In this document: positions 15,040 through 20,501 of the stretch, in pieces
Layout: every line of letters begins with the position of its first letter
Position numbering within the stretch: the first letter of the stretch is position 1
From: an uncultured Oscillospiraceae bacterium
Lineage (GTDB): Bacteria > Bacillota > Clostridia > Oscillospirales > Oscillospiraceae
Length of the DNA stretch: 20,501 bases
Direction of reading: 5' to 3'
Assembly: GCA_910587255.1 (NCBI GenBank)
Contig: CAJUKT010000018.1
Span: 1 to 20,501, forward strand
The notes under the pieces: generated by a model
Seen by the model: the letters and a program-made list of their open reading frames with translations, nothing else
Databases searched by the model: none
What the model was told of the DNA's origin: nothing
Program-made: the position numbers and the translations under genes

Positions 15040-16410
15040 TTATTCCGCTTTGTGGCCCTGTGCGGCGATCACATCCACCACGTTTTGGGCCAGCTCCTGG
15101 CACTGGGCCTTTTCCGGGGCCTCCACCATCACCCGCACCAGCGGCTCGGTGCCCGACTCCCGCACCAGGATGCGGCCCGTGTCCCCCAGCCTGTCCGCCG
15201 CGGCCCGTACCGCCGCCTGGACGGCGGGATCGTCCTGAGCGGCCTTTTTGTCCTTTACCCGCACGTTAATGAGCACCTGGGGATAGACCGTCACCGGGGC
15301 GGCCAGACGGCTCAGGGTCTCCTTTTTGGCCATCATCACCTCCATGATTTTCAGCGAGGTGAGAATGCCGTCCCCCGTCCTGGCGTACTTGGAGAAAATG
15401 ATGTGGCCCGACTGCTCGCCGCCCAGGCGGTGGCCCCCCCGGACCATTTCCTCGTACACATACTTGTCCCCCACAGCGGTCTTGGCATAGGCGATCCCCG
15501 CCCTGTCCAGCGCCTTATAGAGCCCAAAATTGGACATGACGGTGGTGACCACCGTGTTTGTGAGCAGCTTGCCCCGCTCCTTCATATACGCGCCGTACAG
15601 GTACATGATCTGGTCGCCGTCCACCAGATGGCCGTTCTCGTCCACAGCGAGGCAGCGGTCGGCGTCGCCGTCGTAGGCAAAGCCCGCGTCGCAGTGGTGC
15701 TCCTTCACGTATTCCTTCAGGCCCTCAATGTGGGTGGACCCGGCGTTCAGATTGATGTTCAGCCCGTCCGGCCGGTCGTTGATGACGTGGACCTCCGCCC
15801 CCAGGGAGCGGAACACATTGGGGGCGATGGACCACGCCGAGCCGTTGGCGCAGTCCAGGGCGATCTTTTTCCCCCGGAAGGAGTACACCGCCAGGGAGAT
15901 GAGATAGCCCATATAGCGGTTGCGCCCTGCGGTGTGGTCCACAATGCTGCCCACCCCCTCTCCGGCGGCAAAGGGCAGCCCAGGGAAGGTCTGGCCGTCC
16001 ACCGAAAGGTTCCCGTCCAGGTAGTCCTCCACCAGCCGGATGGTGGCCTCGTCCATCTTCTCCCCCTCCCGGTTGAGCAGCTTGATGCCGTTATCGCAAT
16101 AGGGGTTGTGGGAGGCGGAGATCATCACGCCGCAGTCAAAGCCGTCGGTGCGGGTGACGTAGGACACGGAGGGAGTGGTGGTGACGTGGAGCAGGTACAC
16201 CTCCGCCCCGGAAGCGGCCATGCCCGCGCTGATGGCGTACTCCAGCATATAGCTGGACCGGCGGGTGTCCTTACCCACCACGATCCGGGCCCTGTGGTCC
16301 CCCCGGCCATAGTACCAGCCCAGGAACCGCCCCACCTGGTAGGCGTGGTCGGCGGTGAGCTCCACGTTGGCCTCTCCCCGGAAGCCGTCGGTGCCAAAAT
16401 ATTTACCCAT
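15040..16410 (-). CDS. glmM: Phosphoglucosamine mutase
   Basis: 456 residues, close to the usual 445-450. It starts MGKYFGTDGFRGEAN, the characteristic GlmM opening. The active-site loop MISASHNPY places the phosphoserine at Ser100, the Mg-binding loop is YDGDADRCL, the sugar-binding part follows, and the phosphate-binding loop RESGTEPLVRVMVE is at the end. It converts glucosamine-6-phosphate to glucosamine-1-phosphate, the step before GlmU in UDP-GlcNAc supply for peptidoglycan. AAGGAG precedes the ATG. It begins 3 bases after the beta-helix gene, so the two are co-transcribed. Confidence 0.95.
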   Translation of the reverse strand: MGKYFGTDGFRGEANVELTADHAYQVGRFLGWYYGRGDHRARIVVGKDTRRSSYMLEYAISAGMAASGAEVYLLHVTTTPSVSYVTRTDGFDCGVMISASHNPYCDNGIKLLNREGEKMDEATIRLVEDYLDGNLSVDGQTFPGLPFAAGEGVGSIVDHTAGRNRYMGYLISLAVYSFRGKKIALDCANGSAWSIAPNVFRSLGAEVHVINDRPDGLNINLNAGSTHIEGLKEYVKEHHCDAGFAYDGDADRCLAVDENGHLVDGDQIMYLYGAYMKERGKLLTNTVVTTVMSNFGLYKALDRAGIAYAKTAVGDKYVYEEMVRGGHRLGGEQSGHIIFSKYARTGDGILTSLKIMEVMMAKKETLSRLAAPVTVYPQVLINVRVKDKKAAQDDPAVQAAVRAAADRLGDTGRILVRESGTEPLVRVMVEAPEKAQCQELAQNVVDVIAAQGHKAE

Positions 16411-16413
16411 TGC

Positions 16414-17076
16414 TCATTTCTCCTTTTGGACGATGACGCCGCCCGTCTTATAGATGCTGTCCCCCGGCACCGCCCCCCGGACGCAGGACAGGGGATAGAT
16501 ATTGGCGCGGGGCCCCACCACCGTGCCGGGGTTGAGCACGCTGTTGCAGCCCACCTCCACATGGTCGCCCAAAATCGCGCCGAATTTTTTCCGGCCCGTC
16601 TCGATGGTTTCCGCCCCGTTTTTCACGGTGACAAGGGTTTTGTCCGACTTCACGTTGGAGGTGATGGACCCCGCCCCCATGTGGCTTTTGTAGCCCAAAA
16701 TGGAGTCGCCCACGTAGTTGTAATGGGGCGTCTGCACCCCGTCGAAGAGGATGACGTTTTTCAGCTCCACCGAGTTGCCCACAACGCAGCCCGCCCCCAC
16801 CAGGGCGGAGCCCCGGATGAAGGCGCAGTGGCGCACCTCGGTGTGGGGGCCGATGATGCAGGGCGCGCCCAGGAAGGCGGTGGGGGCGACCTGGGCCGTC
16901 TCATGCACCCACACCTGGGGGGCGCGCTCCTGGTAGCCCTCCCCCAGGGCGGGGCCCAGGGACAGGATCAGCTCCTTGATCCCATCCAGCGCCTGCCAGG
17001 GGTATGTAAAGCGGGCCAGATAGTCCCCAGCCAGGGTGTGGCTCAGGTCAAACAGCCCGGTTGTGTTCCAATTCAT
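16414..17076 (-). CDS. Left-handed beta-helix protein, GlmU-C-like
   Basis: 220 residues from the ATG at 17076, which has AAGGAGG upstream. The first ~50 residues are a short helical cap (LARFTYPWQALDGIKELI). From about residue 55 on there are hexapeptide-repeat turns (APTAFLGAPCIIGPHTEV, GAGCVVGNSVELKNVILF, GCNSVLNPGTVVGPRANI), so it folds as a left-handed beta-helix like the acetyltransferase half of GlmU. There is no pyrophosphorylase domain. A trimeric acyl- or acetyltransferase or a sugar-nucleotide enzyme subunit is likely. Similar proteins are annotated as UDP-N-acetylglucosamine pyrophosphorylase-like. Being directly upstream of glmM fits a role in amino-sugar nucleotide synthesis. 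Substrate not certain. Confidence 0.75.
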   Translation of the reverse strand: MNWNTTGLFDLSHTLAGDYLARFTYPWQALDGIKELILSLGPALGEGYQERAPQVWVHETAQVAPTAFLGAPCIIGPHTEVRHCAFIRGSALVGAGCVVGNSVELKNVILFDGVQTPHYNYVGDSILGYKSHMGAGSITSNVKSDKTLVTVKNGAETIETGRKKFGAILGDHVEVGCNSVLNPGTVVGPRANIYPLSCVRGAVPGDSIYKTGGVIVQKEK

Positions 17077-17089
17077 AAATAGGGCCTCC

Positions 17090-17263
17090 TTACGATTTCT
17101 TTTCCCAATTTCTCCAGCATTTCCACAGTTCAAGGAAAAATTTCACACTGAATGCGATACCGAGAATCAGGCCCAGCACACCCATTTGCACCACGCCGGA
17201 AAACCAAGCCACTGCACCCAGTCCATATACTGCCAGCAATAGGATCATCTGTTTTTTCTCCAT
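17090..17263 (-). CDS. Small two-helix membrane protein (57 aa)
   Basis: Too short for usual ORF cut-offs but well supported. The ATG at 17263 has AAAGGAG 7 bases upstream, and the TAA at 17090-17092 lies just before the ribosome binding site of the beta-helix gene. It begins MEKKQMILLLAVYGLGAVAW, followed by a second hydrophobic stretch (MGVLGLILGIAFSVKFFL) and a basic, Trp-rich end (WKCWRNWEKKS). Two membrane helices with a positively charged tail fit a small inner-membrane protein. No family is recognised. It is the first gene of the beta-helix/glmM operon. GC content is lower than in its neighbours. Confidence 0.7.
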   Translation of the reverse strand: MEKKQMILLLAVYGLGAVAWFSGVVQMGVLGLILGIAFSVKFFLELWKCWRNWEKKS

Positions 17264-17304
17264 AACGAGCTCCTTTCAGCCGCCCTGTATCCACGCTCGG
17301 ATTG

Positions 17305-17408
17305 GGCGCATAGCCGGGTCGCTTTCCCTACGACTCAGGCAAAACCCGGTCCCGTTTCACGGGCCCTGGGCTTTTGCCTTCGCTCCGGTCCAAGCTCCCC
17401 TATGCGCC
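17305..17408. repeat. Large nested inverted-repeat element in the intergenic gap
   Basis: Outer arms GGCGCATAG (17305-17313) and CTATGCGCC (17400-17408) are perfect inverses. Nested inside are AGGCAAAA (17337-17344) and TTTTGCCT (17372-17379), and inside those a GC-rich hairpin. Two nested perfect arm pairs over 104 bases in a non-coding gap are unusual. It may be a REP/MITE-like element or a structured RNA. The inner part alone is the terminator listed separately. Confidence 0.55.
17337..17379 (-). terminator. Probable terminator after the Gx gene
   Basis: On the minus strand the RNA forms AGGCAAAA...CCC..GG..CCCG-loop-CGGG..CC..GGG...UUUUGCCU, with one mismatch and one bulge. The right arm contains UUUU. 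It lies 40 bases after the Gx stop and ends the long rnf-Gx transcript before the 57-residue gene. Confidence 0.65.
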
Positions 17409-17418
17409 TATCCTCGCG

Positions 17419-17898
17419 CTATGGCACCCGCTCCACCAGCACCCCGGCCACGATGCCGATAAGCACCCCCGCCACCGTCCCGGACACCCACAGCACCGGC
17501 AGATACCACGCCAGCCTCGCCGTCTCCAGCAAAACCATGGCCACCAGGATCTGCCCCGCGTTGTGGGCCACGCCCCCGGCCACGCTGACGCCGATGGAGG
17601 AGAACTTCCCGGTCTTTTTCAGCAGGCCCATGAGGGACAGGCTCAGCGCCGCCCCGGCGATGCTGTAGGCCAGCGCCGCCCCGTTGCCAAACAGCAGCGC
17701 CACCAGCACCACCCGCACCAGGGAGACCGCGCAGGCGTCCTTCCAGCCCAGCCGGTACAGGGCAAACACAATGGCCAGATTGGGCAGCCCCAGCTTCACC
17801 CCCGGCGCCCCCAGGGGGGGCAGCAGGGACTCCGCCCAGGACAGCACAAGGGCCAGGGCAGTAATCAGCCCGTATTGGGCGACTTTTTTCGCATCCAT
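17419..17898 (-). CDS. Gx transporter-family membrane protein (heptaprenyl diphosphate synthase component I-like)
   Basis: 159 residues from the ATG at 17898, chosen because GGAGG lies 8 bases before it. The longer frame is a basic, Arg-rich artefact. It is almost entirely hydrophobic, with about five membrane helices. It has the family's conserved PPLGAPGVKLGLPNLAIVFALY near residues 27-48 and Gly-rich helix GVSVAGGVAHNAGQI (the source of the Gx name). Related to ECF-type substrate-binding subunits and to the membrane component next to polyprenyl synthases. The cargo is unknown. It follows a NusG-domain-II gene after 90 bases, a pairing common in Clostridia near Rnf or flavin-dependent modules. 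Confidence 0.8.
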   Translation of the reverse strand: MDAKKVAQYGLITALALVLSWAESLLPPLGAPGVKLGLPNLAIVFALYRLGWKDACAVSLVRVVLVALLFGNGAALAYSIAGAALSLSLMGLLKKTGKFSSIGVSVAGGVAHNAGQILVAMVLLETARLAWYLPVLWVSGTVAGVLIGIVAGVLVERVP

Positions 17899-17946
17899 CC
17901 CGCGCCTCCTTCGTCGAAGCAAAATCCGCTCCCTTGCTTTTCCTCT

Positions 17947-17981
17947 CCCCGCGAAGCCCGCTTTGCCTGGCTTTCGCGGGG
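17947..17981. repeat. Intergenic hairpin between the NusG-II and Gx genes
   Basis: Perfect 9-base arms CCCCGCGAA (17947-17955) and TTCGCGGGG (17973-17981). There is no U-run on the minus strand, so it is not a standard terminator. A smaller inverted repeat (AAGCAA / TTGCTT) lies just left of it. It may slow transcription or protect the upstream RNA end. Confidence 0.6.
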
Positions 17982-17987
17982 GCCCCA

Positions 17988-18365
17988 CTATTTCGTGGCC
18001 CCGTCCACGCCGCCGGTCTGCCCACCCTCAATGGTGATTACCAGCTTATGAGGCAGGCAGACAATGGATTCCCCGGCGTACCGCACCGCCCCCTGCCGCA
18101 CACAAACCTGGTCGGGGCAGTCCGCCTCCACCACCTGGGCCGTGCCGTCCCAGATCACTAGGGTGTTGACGTGTCCGTCCTCTCCCAACGCAATGCGGGT
18201 ATCCTGGTCCAGGGGGAGCTCCATCACCGTCTCGCTGTCTATTTGGACGCGCACCAGTCCCCCATCCTGCCGCGTGAACAGCAGCAGCAGGGCCAGACCG
18301 CCCCCGAGAATCAGCAGGGCTGCGATGAGGATCATGTCATTTTTGTGGGTTTTCAGCCAGTTCAA
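17988..18365 (-). CDS. NusG domain II-containing membrane-anchored protein
   Basis: 125 residues if it starts at the TTG at 18365. That TTG has GGAGG 11 bases upstream. A TTG at 18383 would overlap this motif. One membrane helix (MILIAALLILGGGLALLLL) is followed by an external beta domain with VRVQIDSETVMELPL and the Cys-bearing end ADCPDQVCVRQG, then ESIVCLPHKLVITIEG. This is the NusG domain II family. The C-x-x-x-x-C spacing followed by CLPHKL is typical, and these proteins occur beside Rnf and Gx genes in Clostridia. It is not the transcription factor NusG. The function is unknown, perhaps related to Rnf or to flavin handling. Confidence 0.85.
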   Translation of the reverse strand: MNWLKTHKNDMILIAALLILGGGLALLLLFTRQDGGLVRVQIDSETVMELPLDQDTRIALGEDGHVNTLVIWDGTAQVVEADCPDQVCVRQGAVRYAGESIVCLPHKLVITIEGGQTGGVDGATK

Positions 18366-18437
18366 TTTGATATTTTCCTCCAAACCGCAACGGAGGGAGG
18401 GCCATGCGGCCTCCCCCTCACGAAACCTTGCCGGAGC

Positions 18438-18461
18438 CCCGGCGGGCCTGCACCCGCCGGG
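18438..18461. repeat. Intergenic hairpin after rnfB
   Basis: Perfect 9-base arms CCCGGCGGG (18438-18446) and CCCGCCGGG (18453-18461) with a 6-base loop, in the 112-base gap between rnfB and the NusG-II gene. No U-run follows, so read-through is expected. Probably an RNA-stability or partial-termination element that separates rnf expression from the two genes after it. Confidence 0.65.
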
Positions 18462-18477
18462 ATTCCCGCTTCTCTTG

Positions 18478-19305
18478 TCAGTTGTTGACGACCTCAGCCT
18501 TGGTGATATTCAGCGCCACCAGGCACCCGGCCTTACACACCTCAATGCACTTGCCGCAGCCGTCGCACTTGGCGTAGTCGATGCTCGCCAGGTTGTCGGT
18601 AACGGTGATAGCCCCGGTGTGGCAGTTCTTCTCGCACAGGCGGCAGCCGATGCAGCCCGCGGAGCAGTTCCGGCGGGTGCCCGCGCCCTTCTGGTGGCTG
18701 TTGCAGTCCACCACCATATGGGCGTCGGCGGGGCGGATGGCGATGACATGGTTGGGGCAGGTCTTGGCGCACAACCCGCAGCCGATGCACACGCTGGCGT
18801 CCACCCGGGCCAGCCCGCCGTTGATGTGGATGGCCCCCACGGGGCACACCTGGGCGCAGTCGCCCAGGCCGATACAGCCGTAGACGCACTTGCCCGTACC
18901 GCCGAACAGCAGCTTGGCGGCGGCACAGCTCTCCAGGCCCTTGTAGTCCATCTTCACGGAAGTGGCCTCACAGGTGCCGGAACAGCGCACCTCGGCCACC
19001 TGTTTGGCAACGTCCCCCGCCGCGCGGCCCAGCACCTTGCCGATGCTGTCTGCGGCGGTGGCGCCGCCGGGCACGCACAGGTTGACGGCCAGGTCCGGAT
19101 CCTCCACCAGGGCGGCGGCGTAGCCGTCGCACCCGGCGAAGCCGCAGGCGCCGCAGTTGGCGCCGGGCAGGCACTCACGGACCATGGGGATGCGCTCGTC
19201 CACCTCCACAGCCATGAACTTGGAGGCGATGGTCAGCATCACGGCGCACAGCAGGCCGATGACGCCCACGACCGCCACAGCGATTACAATCGTAATAGGT
19301 TCCAT
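18478..19305 (-). CDS. rnfB: Rnf electron-transport complex subunit B (iron-sulfur)
   Basis: 275 residues. It begins with one membrane helix (about 4-26) and then the [4Fe-4S] domain with the spacing Cys51-x2-Cys54-x4-Cys59 and Cys77 (ANCGACGFAGCDGY). The remaining part holds ferredoxin-type cysteine clusters: CVYGCIGLGDCAQVC, CIGCGLCAKTC, CSAGCIGCRLCEKNC and CDGCGKCIEVC. It takes electrons from reduced ferredoxin and passes them to the membrane complex that reduces NAD+ while pumping Na+ or H+. It follows rnfA by 15 bases with AGGGGAG before the ATG, the canonical last position of clostridial rnfCDGEAB operons. Confidence 0.95.
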   Translation of the reverse strand: MEPITIVIAVAVVGVIGLLCAVMLTIASKFMAVEVDERIPMVRECLPGANCGACGFAGCDGYAAALVEDPDLAVNLCVPGGATAADSIGKVLGRAAGDVAKQVAEVRCSGTCEATSVKMDYKGLESCAAAKLLFGGTGKCVYGCIGLGDCAQVCPVGAIHINGGLARVDASVCIGCGLCAKTCPNHVIAIRPADAHMVVDCNSHQKGAGTRRNCSAGCIGCRLCEKNCHTGAITVTDNLASIDYAKCDGCGKCIEVCKAGCLVALNITKAEVVNN

Positions 19306-19320
19306 ACTACGCTCCCCTCC

Positions 19321-19944
19321 TTAACCCAGCAGGTTTTCCACTATGCCCGCAAAGCCCATGAAGGACACGGACACAATGGCGGCGGAGATCAGGGTGATGG
19401 GCATCCCCTTGAAGCACTCGGGGCATTTGCACTTGTCCACCCGGCTGCGTACGCCGGAGAACAGCACCATGGCCAGCAGGAAGCCCAGGCCGGAGCCCAG
19501 GGAGTTGAACATGGCCTGGACGAAGCCGCCCCCGAAGCCGCCGGTGGCGGTCATGTAGTTGTCCACGTTGCTGATGCACACGCCCAGCACCGCGCAGTTG
19601 GTGGTGATGAGGGGCAGGTACACGCCCAGCGAGGCGTGGAGGGCGGGTATGTACTTCTTGAGGATAATCTCCACCAGCTGCACCAGGGCGGCGATGACCA
19701 GGATAAACACGATGGTCTGGAGGTAACCCAGCCCATTGGGGTTGAGCACGAAGAACTGGATGGGGTAGGTGACGGCGGTGGCCAGCAGCATCACGAAGAT
19801 GACGGCCACGCTCATCCCGGCGGCCTGATCCAGCTTCTTGGACACGCCCAGGAAGGGGCAGATGCCCAGGAATTGGGCCAGCACGTAGTTATTCACCAGG
19901 ACGGCCGCCATGACGATGGCGAGCAGAGCTTTAAAATCAATCAT
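19321..19944 (-). CDS. rnfA: Rnf complex membrane subunit A
   Basis: 207 residues with six expected membrane helices. It starts with VMAAVLVNNYVLAQFLGICPFLG. NNYVLAQFLGICPFLG and LGVYLPLITTNCAVLGVCI are the two inverted signature segments of the RnfA/NqrE family, which hold a membrane [2Fe-2S] centre between their cysteines. The C-terminal end has extra Cys (DKCKCPECFKG), seen in some clostridial forms. The ATG overlaps the rnfE stop (ATGA), so translation is coupled. Confidence 0.95.
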   Translation of the reverse strand: MIDFKALLAIVMAAVLVNNYVLAQFLGICPFLGVSKKLDQAAGMSVAVIFVMLLATAVTYPIQFFVLNPNGLGYLQTIVFILVIAALVQLVEIILKKYIPALHASLGVYLPLITTNCAVLGVCISNVDNYMTATGGFGGGFVQAMFNSLGSGLGFLLAMVLFSGVRSRVDKCKCPECFKGMPITLISAAIVSVSFMGFAGIVENLLG

Positions 19945-20501
19945 TTCGCGGCAGCCTCCCTCTTCTCAGCGCAGTTCTGCCCGTTACACGCCGCAGCGCT
20001 GGGGCAGCCCTCACAGCTGAAGTCCTTTTTCTTGATGGCCTTGCCGTTGCTGGCCTTGTTGATGATGGCGATCAAAATGCCGAAGATGGCAAAGCCGCCC
20101 GGGGCCATGGTCATGATGGAGATGTTGTTCTCGCTGAGCACGGGCAGGGCAATGCCGAACCAGGTGCCCGCGCCGAAGATCTCCCGGATGGAGGCCATGG
20201 CCAGCATGGCCAGCGTGTAGCCCACGCCCATGCCGATGGCGTCCAGCGCGGAATCCAGGGCGCTGTTCTTGTTGGCAAACATCTCCGCACGGCCCAGGAT
20301 GATGCAGTTCACCACAATCAGGGGCAGGTAGAGCCCCAGGGCGTCGTCCAGGCTCTTGAAATAGGCCTTGACGATCATCTGCACCAGGGTGACGAAGGAG
20401 GCGATGACCACGATGTAGCAGGGGATGCGCACCTTGTCGGAGATCACCTTGCGCAGCAGGGAGATCATCACGTTGGAGCACAGCAGCACGAAGGTGACCG
20501 C
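19941..20501 (-). CDS. rnfE: Rnf complex membrane subunit E (N-terminus outside window)
   Basis: 186 residues are readable, and the frame is open to the right edge (AVTFVLLCSNVMISLLRK). About 30-40 residues at the N-terminus are therefore missing from the view. YLPLIVVNCIILGRAEMFA matches the second inverted signature of RnfE/NqrD, with its Cys for the intramembrane iron-sulfur centre. The tail beyond the last helix is unusually Cys-rich (CEGCPSAAACNGQNC), like several clostridial RnfE proteins. The overlap with rnfA and the order E-A-B place rnfC, rnfD and rnfG to the right, beyond the window. Confidence 0.93.
   Translation of the reverse strand, partial: AVTFVLLCSNVMISLLRKVISDKVRIPCYIVVIASFVTLVQMIVKAYFKSLDDALGLYLPLIVVNCIILGRAEMFANKNSALDSALDAIGMGVGYTLAMLAMASIREIFGAGTWFGIALPVLSENNISIMTMAPGGFAIFGILIAIINKASNGKAIKKKDFSCEGCPSAAACNGQNCAEKREAAAK

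Noticed and set aside
14998..17082. 694-residue plus-strand open frame over glmM and the beta-helix gene
   Set aside because: Antisense shadow with His/Val/Gly-rich composition; it also runs through the bidirectional terminator.
18064..20220. 718-residue plus-strand open frame over rnfB, rnfA and part of rnfE
   Set aside because: Antisense to three unmistakable Rnf genes; composition is typical of a GC-rich reverse frame.
1..20501. CRISPR array, tRNA or rRNA genes
   Set aside because: No regularly spaced direct repeats, cloverleaf-like CCA-ending segments or rRNA-conserved stretches were seen by eye in either strand.

Overview
The window looks like a chromosomal segment of a gut-type, anaerobic, high-GC Clostridia, probably Oscillospiraceae (Flavonifractor/Lawsonibacter-like). 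This is inferred from the Rnf complex in the clostridial E-A-B order, strong GGAGG-type ribosome binding sites, the GC-rich core genes and the style of the mobile genes. No rRNA or tRNA gene is visible, so the taxonomy is an inference.

Layout. (1) 1 to about 1855: the distal tail module of a prophage on the minus strand (baseplate J, a gpI-like tail protein, a tail-fibre N-terminus running off the left edge). It is more AT-rich than the rest. (2) About 1856 to 7605: one end of a second mobile element, probably an integrative conjugative element, also on the minus strand. It carries parA, parB, a second ParB-like gene, then a tightly coupled series: a hypothetical protein, an XF1762-family protein, a RelE/Gp49-like protein and two exported proteins. 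The last exported protein is cut and fused in sequence to the truncated phage gene at about 1855. (3) At about 7605 the element abuts a chromosomal P-loop ATPase gene that keeps only its first ~91 codons. (4) 8040 to 13102: a three-gene, ATGA-overlapping phosphorelay operon made of a REC-HD-GYP-PAS-GGDEF regulator, a stand-alone Hpt protein and a double-REC hybrid histidine kinase. (5) 13339 to 14934 (+): a beta-CASP metallo-beta-lactamase nuclease, ended by a strong bidirectional terminator shared with the convergent glmM. (6) 15040 to 17263 (-): a 57-residue membrane protein, a left-handed beta-helix (GlmU-C-like) protein and glmM. (7) 17419 to 20501 (-): the end of the rnf operon (rnfE partial, rnfA, rnfB), followed by a NusG-domain-II protein and a Gx-family membrane protein.

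How the genes work together. In region 4 a sensor kinase, a phosphotransfer protein and a regulator with both cyclic-di-GMP synthesis and breakdown domains form a self-contained signalling relay. In region 6 GlmM and the beta-helix protein point to UDP-GlcNAc or related sugar-nucleotide supply. In region 7 Rnf couples ferredoxin:NAD+ electron flow to an ion gradient. Regions 1 to 3 are mosaic. The two broken genes at 1855 and 7605 mark rearrangement points and are the most unusual structural feature. The novelty candidates are the ParAB-headed accessory operon with its internal GNRA-loop terminator, the palindrome cluster upstream of parA, and the orphan RelE-like gene.
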